Source of the DNA: Blastococcus sp. CT_GayMR20
Lineage (GTDB): Bacteria; Actinomycetota; Actinomycetes; Mycobacteriales; Geodermatophilaceae
DNA length: 11,442 bases
Assembly (NCBI RefSeq): GCF_004570345.1
Contig: NZ_SPQM01000146.1
Span: 1 to 11,442 of the forward strand
Direction: 5' to 3'
A program made the translations under genes and the position numbers. Under the pieces are notes generated by a model. The model ran no database searches. It saw only the letters and a list, made by a program, of their open reading frames with translations, and was not told where the DNA came from. The first letter of the stretch is position 1. Every line of letters begins with the position of its first letter. Below are positions 6,551 through 11,442 of this stretch, one piece after another.

Positions 6551-7914
6551 GAGATCGGCGCGGCCTGCCTGCCGTTCTGCTGACCGCCGTCGGCCTGCTC
6601 GTCGGCGCGCTCGGCACGGCCCCGGCCGCCGCGGCCGAGGACGGCTTCGTCCGCATCGCACACCTCTCCCCGGACACCCCCGCCGTGGACGTCGCCCTGG
6701 CGCCCCTGGGAACGGGGACCGGGACGACGGAACCCGGGCCGGACGTCGCCCGCGACCTCGGCCACGCCGACGTGGGGCCGTTCCTCGCCGTGCCGGCGGG
6801 CAGCTACGCGGCCAGCGTGCGCCGGGCCGGCGCGCCCCCCACCACTCCCCCGGTGCTCTCCCTGCGCATCGACGTGGCGGCCGGAACGGCCAGCACGGTG
6901 GCCGTCACCGGCCCGTTCGCCGACCTCGCCCTGCAGGTGCTGCCGGAGGACCTCAGCGCACCGCCCGCCGGCTCCGCACGGGTAGGGGTGCTCGGCGCCG
7001 ACGGCGTGGCCGTCGCCGTGGACGGCGGACCGGTGCTCGCCACCGGCTCCTCCGCGCCAGGCCATGCGGACGGCGTCGTCGTCCCGGGTGGGCCGGCCGA
7101 GGTCGTCCTCACGGCCTCCTCGGGCGCATCCACCAGGACCCCGGTCGACCTCGCGGCCGGGTCCGTCGTCACGCTGGTGGTCCTCGACGGCCCAGGCGGG
7201 CCGACGGTGCGGACCGTCGTCGACGCGGCCGGTCCCGCCCGTGTCCCCGTCGGGGCGGTGGAGGCCGGCGGGAGCGCCGGCGCTCCCGTCCTCGCGGCTC
7301 TCGCCGCCGGCGCCGTCCTCGCTGCCGTCAGCCGGCGCCGGGGGCGGGTGCTGGTCACCGTCGCGGCCCTGGCGACGGCGCTCGGCACCCTGCCCCAGGT
7401 CCCTGCCTCCGCCGCTGCCCCCGCGGTGCGATCGACCGGGGAGAGCGCGCCGGCGGCGCCGCGGCCTCCGGTCACGCCTACCCGGCTCGCCCTGCCCTCG
7501 GTGGGCGTCGACACGGTCCTGGCCGGCATCGACCTCGAGGCCGCGGGTGCCCTGGTGCCACCCGCGGACGCGGCGGTGGCCGGCTGGCACGCCGGCGGCG
7601 TGGTGCCCGGCGAACCTGGACCCGCAGTCGTCGCCGGGCACGTCGACTGGGCCGGGGCGCCCGGCGCGCTCGGCCGCCTCGACGAGCTGGCCCCCGGCGA
7701 CGCCGTGCTGGTCGGCCGGTCCGACGGGACGACGCTCGAGTTCACCGTCACCCGGGTCGCGCGGTACGCGAAGGCGGCGTTCCCGACCGCGGAGGTCTAC
7801 GGGACGACGCCGGATCCGCAGCTCCGGCTGATCACCTGCGGGGGCGGGTTCGATCCGGTCACGGGCAGCTACCTGGAGAACGTCGTCGTCTACGCGGCCC
7901 TCACCGCCGGTTGA
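6547..7914 (+). CDS. Secreted DUF4397 domain fused to a class F-like sortase; likely CTG start
   Basis: About 455 residues are read from CTG 6547. Residues 1-30 look like a signal peptide: RDRR, a hydrophobic core, then APAAAA. Residues about 34-225 are a DUF4397 region opening with VRIAHLSPDTPAVDV. Two hydrophobic helices follow, about 245-261 and 268-285, separated by the basic loop SRRRGR. A sortase domain covers about 311-455, with the catalytic-type histidine at 365 (AGHVDW) and cysteine at 431 (RLITCGGGFD). No arginine occurs after the cysteine. No ATG, GTG or TTG is available in frame before the signal peptide. CTG 6547 overlaps the upstream TGA as CTGA and has AGGG at 6537-6540, 6 nt upstream. 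An internal GTG at 7348 could start a sortase-only product. No LPXTG substrate is in the window. The fold assignment is firm; start and activity are not. Confidence 0.8.
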   Translation: MRDRRGLPAVLLTAVGLLVGALGTAPAAAAEDGFVRIAHLSPDTPAVDVALAPLGTGTGTTEPGPDVARDLGHADVGPFLAVPAGSYAASVRRAGAPPTTPPVLSLRIDVAAGTASTVAVTGPFADLALQVLPEDLSAPPAGSARVGVLGADGVAVAVDGGPVLATGSSAPGHADGVVVPGGPAEVVLTASSGASTRTPVDLAAGSVVTLVVLDGPGGPTVRTVVDAAGPARVPVGAVEAGGSAGAPVLAALAAGAVLAAVSRRRGRVLVTVAALATALGTLPQVPASAAAPAVRSTGESAPAAPRPPVTPTRLALPSVGVDTVLAGIDLEAAGALVPPADAAVAGWHAGGVVPGEPGPAVVAGHVDWAGAPGALGRLDELAPGDAVLVGRSDGTTLEFTVTRVARYAKAAFPTAEVYGTTPDPQLRLITCGGGFDPVTGSYLENVVVYAALTAG

Positions 7915-8206
7915 CCCGTTCCCGCCAGCAGGCGGTGTGCCAGTGGCGGCGCCAGTCGGCAGCGGAGTCGGTGTCCCAGGGGTCGAGGTCGGAGTCGCGC
8001 GCGTACGCCGGCCAGGTGACGACGTGCGGCGTCCCGGGGCGGATCTCCTGGTCGCAGCCCGGGCACCGGTAGGTCTTGCCCGTGGCGGACCCGGTGATCG
8101 CACGGACCACCCAGTCGCCGTCGGCCGCCTGCTCGACCTGCTCAGTCCGCCGCGCCGGTCCGCGATCGGAGGATCGCGGACCGGCGCGCGGCCGGCGGCG
8201 GGGCAA
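7901..8206 (-). CDS. Small zinc-ribbon-like conserved actinobacterial protein
   Basis: This is a 101-residue basic protein. Residues 1-22 are Arg/Pro-rich and probably disordered. The core TYRCPGCDQEI has C48 and C51, and RHWHTACW has H90 and C93, which together give a plausible Cys2-His-Cys zinc site; H61 and H88 are other possible ligands. I recall similar actinobacterial proteins, often loosely named ATP/GTP-binding protein, with the same TYRCPGCDQ and HWHxAC cores; their function is unknown to me. The last 14 nt overlap the sortase gene convergently. The TTG start at 8206-8204 follows the stop of the upstream dehydrogenase gene in the same frame after only one codon (GGA), with no properly spaced ribosome binding site. 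GTG at 8110 (residue 33) is a shorter alternative. A perfect hairpin lies in its first codons. Confidence 0.7.
   Translation of the reverse strand: MPRRRPRAGPRSSDRGPARRTEQVEQAADGDWVVRAITGSATGKTYRCPGCDQEIRPGTPHVVTWPAYARDSDLDPWDTDSAADWRRHWHTACWRERVNRR
8151..8188 (-). terminator. Perfect 17-bp hairpin behind hbd, inside the start of the zinc-ribbon gene
   Basis: CGCGCCGGTCCGCGATC (8151-8167) and its exact reverse complement (8172-8188) flank a 4-nt loop, GGAG on the plus strand. The hairpin begins 21 nt after the hbd stop on the minus strand, so it is placed as a terminator for hbd. It also covers codons 7-18 of the zinc-ribbon reading frame and would stop plus-strand transcripts running past the sortase. 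There is no U-tract on either side. It may act in both directions or as an attenuator. Confidence 0.65.
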
Positions 8207-8209
8207 TCC

Positions 8210-9991
8210 TCAGCGGCTCGCGTAGTCCCGGAACCCGCGACCGGTCTTGCGGCCCAGGTAGCCGGCAGTCACCAGGTGCTCGAGCAGCGGCGCGGGCGCG
8301 AACCCGGGCTCGCGGAACTCGGTGTAGAGCTCCTTCTCGATGGCCAGGGAGACGTCCAGGCCGACGACGTCCAGCAGCTCGAACGGGCCCATCGGGTAGC
8401 CGCAGCCGACCTTCATGGCGGCGTCGATGTCGTCGGCGGTCGCGTAGTGCGCCTCGAGCATCTTCACGGCGTCGTTGAGGTACGGGAACAGCAGCGCGTT
8501 GACGATGAACCCGGCCCGGTCGGTGCACGACACCGCGTGCTTGCCGAGCTGGGCACTGACCGCGTGCGCGGTGGCCGCGACGTCGGGCGCGGTGGAGATG
8601 GTGGAGACGACCTCGACCAGCTTCATGACCTGGGCGGGGTTGAAGAAGTGCATGCCCACGACGTCGGCCGGGCGGCCGCTGGCCTTGGCGCACTCGATCA
8701 CCGGCAGGCTCGACGTCGTCGTGGCGAGCACGGCACCCGGCTTGGCGATCTCGCCCAGGTTGGCGAACAGCGCCTCCTTGACCGACAGCGACTCGACCAC
8801 GGCCTCGATGATCAGGTCCGAGTCGGCGAGCTCGTCCAGCGACGTCGTCCCGCTCACGCGGGCGAGGACCTCGTCGCGGCCGGTCTCGTCGAGCCGGCCG
8901 CGCACGACCTGCTTGTCGAGGGACTTGGCCAGCGCCTTGGTGACCGCCTCGACCTTCTCCGGCGCGCGGGCGACGAAGCGCACGTCGTAGCCGCCCTTGG
9001 CGACCACCTCGATGATGCCCGTGGCCATCGTGCCGGAGCCGACGACGCCGACGGTCCGGACCGGGCGCGCACCCTCGGCGGCGCCTCCGGCGGCCGGCGT
9101 CGCGGCGTCGTCCACGACCTCGGCCGAGCCTTGCTCGGCGTAGGTGTAGAAGCCCCGGCCGACCTTCCGGCCGAGCAGCCCCGCGGTCATCATCTGCTTG
9201 ATCACGGGGCTCGGAGCGTGCAGCCGGTTGCGCGACTGCTTGTACATCGTGTCGAGGATCTCGTAGGCGGTGTCGATGCCGATGAGGTCCATCAGGGCGA
9301 GGGGGCCCATCGGCAGGCCGCAGCCCAGCCGCATGGCGGCGTCGATGTCCTCACGGCTGGCGTACCGGTTCTCGTACATCGAGACGGCGTGGTTGAGGTA
9401 GCCGAACAGCAGCGCGTTGGCGATGAAACCGGCCTTGTCGCCGATGGTGACGTCGACCTTGCCGAGCCGCTCGGCCAGCGCCTCGACGTCGTCGACGACC
9501 GACTGCTCGGTGACGACTGTGCGCACCACCTCGACCAGCTTCATGACCGGCGCCGGGTTGAAGAAGTGCATCCCGATGACCTTGCTCGGCCGTCCCGTGA
9601 CGACCGACAGCTCGGTCACCGACAGGCTCGACGTGTTGGTGGCGAGGATCGTGTCGGGCGGGCAGATCTTGTCCAGCTGGGTGAAGACCTCGGCCTTGAG
9701 CTCCATGCGCTCCGGCACGGCCTCGATGACCAGCTCCGCGGAGGCGAGGTCCTCCAGGGAGGTCGTGAAGCGGATCCGCTCGAAGATCGCGTCCCGGTCC
9801 GCCTCGTCGAGCTTGCCGCGGCTCACCGCCCGGTCGGTGGACTGCTCGACGTGGCCGCGGCCGCGGGCCAGCGCCTCGTCGGTGACCTCGACGGCGGTGA
9901 CCGACAGGCCCGCCCGTGCGAGCACCTCCGCGATGCCGGCACCCATGGTGCCCAGCCCCACGACGCCGACCTCGTTCAGTTCCCTGGCCAC
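8210..9991 (-). CDS. hbd: Tandem-duplicated 3-hydroxybutyryl-CoA dehydrogenase (two complete HAD units)
   Basis: The 593 residues hold two full 3-hydroxyacyl-CoA dehydrogenase units (about 6-285 and 312-592) joined by an Ala/Gly/acidic linker. The reaction is the reversible oxidation of 3-hydroxybutyryl-CoA to acetoacetyl-CoA. Unit 1 has GLGTMG at 12-17, NTSSL at 119-123, H142 in HFFNP, E154 and N192. Unit 2 has GSGTMA at 318-323, TTSSL, H448 in HFFNP, E460 and N498, so both catalytic His-Glu pairs are intact. Unit 1 ends its second Rossmann strand in E35, as NAD enzymes do. Unit 2 has A341-R342 and GxGxxA, an NADP-like pattern. Double-length forms are known in Actinobacteria. GTG 9991-9989 is chosen because GGGAGGAG at 10007-10000 lies 8 nt upstream. 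It probably supplies 3-hydroxybutyryl-CoA toward crotonyl-CoA and Ccr, though a crotonase is not in the window. Confidence 0.93.
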   Translation of the reverse strand: MARELNEVGVVGLGTMGAGIAEVLARAGLSVTAVEVTDEALARGRGHVEQSTDRAVSRGKLDEADRDAIFERIRFTTSLEDLASAELVIEAVPERMELKAEVFTQLDKICPPDTILATNTSSLSVTELSVVTGRPSKVIGMHFFNPAPVMKLVEVVRTVVTEQSVVDDVEALAERLGKVDVTIGDKAGFIANALLFGYLNHAVSMYENRYASREDIDAAMRLGCGLPMGPLALMDLIGIDTAYEILDTMYKQSRNRLHAPSPVIKQMMTAGLLGRKVGRGFYTYAEQGSAEVVDDAATPAAGGAAEGARPVRTVGVVGSGTMATGIIEVVAKGGYDVRFVARAPEKVEAVTKALAKSLDKQVVRGRLDETGRDEVLARVSGTTSLDELADSDLIIEAVVESLSVKEALFANLGEIAKPGAVLATTTSSLPVIECAKASGRPADVVGMHFFNPAQVMKLVEVVSTISTAPDVAATAHAVSAQLGKHAVSCTDRAGFIVNALLFPYLNDAVKMLEAHYATADDIDAAMKVGCGYPMGPFELLDVVGLDVSLAIEKELYTEFREPGFAPAPLLEHLVTAGYLGRKTGRGFRDYASR

Positions 9992-10061
9992 GTTGCCATC
10001 TCCTCCCACCGCCGGTGATCGCGGGCAGTCTCTCACCTGCGCCACCGGGGCCGCGCGGTGG

Positions 10062-10077
10062 CTACCGGTCGGTAACA
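10062..10077. promoter_or_regulatory. Second copy of the shared operator, CTACCGGTCGGTAACA
   Basis: This matches the element upstream of ccr (3876-3891) at 15 of 16 positions, including the flanking AACA, in the same plus-strand orientation. Its centre is about 77 nt upstream of the hbd start codon and about 170 nt upstream of the LuxR-type gene. The TACCG-NN-CGGTA symmetry is kept, although the central two bases make it an imperfect palindrome. It probably marks hbd and ccr as members of one regulon. Confidence 0.6.
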
Positions 10078-10224
10078 CCCCGCTCTCACGCGGCGGGTGA
10101 CAGGTCGAGCCGGGTGATCCACGCCGCCACCCCGTGCGCTCGGTGGCGCGGAGCAGGGCAGCGGCGGTTGCACGGGTCCGCGAGAGGCGCTGCGCGGACA
10201 CCCCCGGAAGCTGGTCGCTGCCCC

Positions 10225-10230
10225 TACCCT
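10225..10230 (+). promoter_or_regulatory. TACCCT -10 element of a probable leaderless promoter
   Basis: TACCCT fits the TANNNT -10 consensus and ends 7 nt before GTG 10238. Transcription would then start on, or next to, the start codon. That layout is typical of leaderless mRNAs in Actinobacteria and explains why the regulator gene has no Shine-Dalgarno. No clear -35 is visible. Confidence 0.55.
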
Positions 10231-10237
10231 GTGCGCC

Positions 10238-11442
10238 GTGGACGAGCGGCTCCGCCGACCACGCCTCGTCGGTCGCACCCGGGAGCTCGCCCAGCTGGGC
10301 GAGCTGCTGCGGAGAGCCTCGGACGGCCACCCGACGGTGGTGGCCCTCGGCGGCGACGCCGGGAGCGGGAAGACGCGCCTGCTCCAGGAGTTCCTCGGCT
10401 CGCTACCCGACGGCACGCTGGCCCTTCCCACCCGCTGCCACGACCGCCGTGACCCCGCAGCGGCGTTCGCCCCGCTCGTCGACGCCTTCCGCTCCGTGCC
10501 CGTCGACGGCCTCGACCCGCCGCCGGGACGGCCCACGGCCGACGTGCTCTCCCGGGTGGAGCGGCTGGGCCGTGAGCGGACCGTCGTGGTCGCCGTCGAG
10601 GACCTGCACCTGGCCGACCGGTCGACCCTCGACCTGTTCGCCTTCCTGGCCGCCAACGTGCGCGACGCCCGCGCCCTCCTGCTCATGACCTGGTGCAGCG
10701 AGAGGCTGCCCGGCGGGACGGACCTGCGGCACTACGTGGCCGAGCTGAGCGGCGATGCCGGCGCCGCCCGCATCGACCTCGGGCCGCTCGACCGCCGGGA
10801 GACCGCCGCTCTCCTCGCCGACGCCCGCGGCCATCCGCTCGACCCGGCGCTGGAGACCGCCTGCTGGGAGCGTGCGGAGGGCAATCCGTTCTACGCCCTG
10901 GAGCTCCTCGCCGCCGATCCGCACGGCCCGCTGCCCGACACCCTCGCCGCCCTCATGCTCGCCCGGCTGGACACCCTCGGCTGCCGGGCCCGGCAGGTCG
11001 TGCGGGTCGCGGCGGCCGCCGGCCGCCGGGTGGACCACCGGCTGCTGGCCGGAGCCGCCGGGCTGCCGGCCGAGGAACTGTTCGCCGCGCTGCACGAGAC
11101 GGTCGAGCGGCAGGTCCTGGTCCCGGTGGGCGACGGGGAGACCTACCGCTTTTCCCACGCGCTCCTCCACGAGGCGGCCTACGCACAGCTGCTGCCGGGC
11201 GAGCGCCGGCTGCTCCTCGGCCGCGCCACCGCCCACCTGCCGGGCCGCAGGGAACGGACCGACGGCATCCCGGTCCCCCGGGCGCCGCACCTCACTCCCC
11301 GCGAGATCCAGGTGCTCTCCCTGGTGGCCTCCGGGGACAGCAACCGGGACATCGCCCGGGAGCTGTTCATCAGCGAGAAGACCGCCAGCGTCCACGTCTC
11401 GAACATCCTCGCGAAGCTCGGTGCGCACAGCCGGACGGCGGC
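10238..11442 (+). CDS. Compact AAA-ATPase/LuxR-type (LAL-like) transcriptional regulator; last codons beyond right edge
   Basis: From GTG 10238 the frame stays open for 401 codons to the window edge. VGRTREL (11-17) opens an AAA_16-type ATPase. The P-loop GGDAGSGKT is at 38-46, the Walker B-like [12 protein letters not shown] at 116-127, and the sensor-like [10 protein letters not shown] at 215-224. A winged-helix-like region follows to about 333. A LuxR-type HTH then starts almost at once, [12 protein letters not shown] at 352-363 and [14 protein letters not shown] at 381-394. Only about a dozen residues should be missing. LAL regulators are usually near 900 residues, with a long helical-repeat region between ATPase and HTH, and here that region is absent. 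The likely role is an ATP-dependent transcription activator. It stands divergent from hbd, so it could control hbd or unrelated genes to the right. The start is supported by the TACCCT element rather than a ribosome binding site. Confidence 0.85.
   Translation, partial: MDERLRRPRLVGRTRELAQLGELLRRASDGHPTVVALGGDAGSGKTRLLQEFLGSLPDGTLALPTRCHDRRDPAAAFAPLVDAFRSVPVDGLDPPPGRPTADVLSRVERLGRERTVVVAVEDLHLADRSTLDLFAFLAANVRDARALLLMTWCSERLPGGTDLRHYVAELSGDAGAARIDLGPLDRRETAALLADARGHPLDPALETACWERAEGNPFYALELLAADPHGPLPDTLAALMLARLDTLGCRARQVVRVAAAAGRRVDHRLLAGAAGLPAEELFAALHETVERQVLVPVGDGETYRFSHALLHEAAYAQLLPGERRLLLGRATAHLPGRRERTDGIPVPRAPHLTPREIQVLSLVASGDSNRDIARELFISEKTASVHVSNILAKLGAHSRTA

Larger units (their letters stand above)
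9992..10237. other. Divergent hbd/LuxR-regulator intergenic region
   Basis: These 246 nt hold the hbd ribosome binding site (10000-10007) and the TACCGGTCGGTA operator copy (10063-10074). They also hold a small 7-bp inverted repeat, GCCACCG/CGGTGGC, at 10041-10047 and 10056-10062, and the TACCCT element just before the regulator gene. The dehydrogenase frame stays open through much of this stretch, but its codons lack homology-like content and the GTG at 9991 has the good ribosome binding site. I see no RNA gene or other coding region. Confidence 0.6.

Noticed and set aside
3764..6661. 965-codon open minus-strand frame opposite mce, ccr and the coiled-coil gene
   Set aside because: It spans three well-supported plus-strand genes and a terminator. 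Its composition is that of an antisense shadow, with no domain seen.
10041..10062. 7-bp inverted repeat GCCACCG/CGGTGGC as a terminator or riboswitch
   Set aside because: It is short, has an 8-nt loop, and is expected by chance in such GC-rich DNA. It lies inside a divergent promoter region, where a terminator makes little sense.
9992..10330. N-terminal extension of the dehydrogenase to an upstream start near 10330
   Set aside because: The extension overlaps the divergent regulator gene and the operator. GTG 9991 has a good Shine-Dalgarno and starts right at the Rossmann fold.
1..11442. Mobile elements, CRISPR, tRNA/rRNA, phage or toxin-antitoxin genes
   Set aside because: No transposase, long terminal repeats, regularly spaced repeats, or tRNA-like cloverleaf was seen on either strand. 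Base composition is even across the window.

Overview
The window reads as a chromosomal segment of a high-GC actinobacterium. Codons end almost always in G or C, GTG and TTG starts are common, and there is a leaderless-type promoter and a FilP/DivIVA-like coiled-coil scaffold. Gene order and protein style suggest Geodermatophilaceae or a relative, but that assignment is an inference from memory. No insertion sequence, phage gene, CRISPR array, tRNA or rRNA was seen. Coding density is high.

Layout. On the left, three minus-strand genes probably form one operon: a thiolase (2038-3225), the methylmalonyl-CoA mutase chaperone MeaB (1019-2041, overlapping the thiolase stop by 4 nt) and an FAD-dependent phytoene-desaturase-family oxidoreductase that runs off the left edge (1-964). 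A 194-nt divergent region separates the thiolase from plus-strand methylmalonyl-CoA epimerase (3420-3872). Crotonyl-CoA carboxylase/reductase follows (3938-5269) and ends in a strong hairpin (5275-5313). Next come a FilP-like coiled-coil protein (5390-6550) and, overlapping its stop by 4 nt, a secreted DUF4397 domain fused to a class F-like sortase (6547-7914). That fusion appears to begin at a CTG codon. A small zinc-ribbon protein (7901-8206, minus) is convergent with the sortase and lies directly behind a tandem-duplicated 3-hydroxybutyryl-CoA dehydrogenase (8210-9991, minus). On the right, a compact AAA-ATPase/LuxR regulator (10238 to the edge) is divergent from the dehydrogenase.

How the genes work together. 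Thiolase (2 acetyl-CoA to acetoacetyl-CoA), 3-hydroxybutyryl-CoA dehydrogenase, crotonyl-CoA carboxylase/reductase and the ethylmalonyl/methylmalonyl-CoA epimerase are steps of the ethylmalonyl-CoA pathway for C2 assimilation and C4-C5 acyl-CoA supply. MeaB protects the B12-dependent mutases that follow. A crotonase, ethylmalonyl-CoA mutase and the later enzymes are not in the window. The same 16-bp element, CTACCGGYCGGTAACA, lies upstream of both ccr and the dehydrogenase, 6.2 kb apart, which suggests one regulator controls both. From memory, the order meaB - thiolase - epimerase - FilP/Scy coiled coil - ... - hbd resembles the Streptomyces coelicolor SCO5400-SCO5385 region. If so, ccr and the sortase fusion are insertions into an old conserved neighbourhood.

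Most worth a second look are the CTG-started DUF4397-sortase fusion coupled to the polarity scaffold, the shared operator, the dehydrogenase whose two halves carry opposite NAD/NADP signatures, the LuxR regulator lacking the usual helical-repeat middle, and a perfect 17-bp hairpin at the start of the zinc-ribbon gene.
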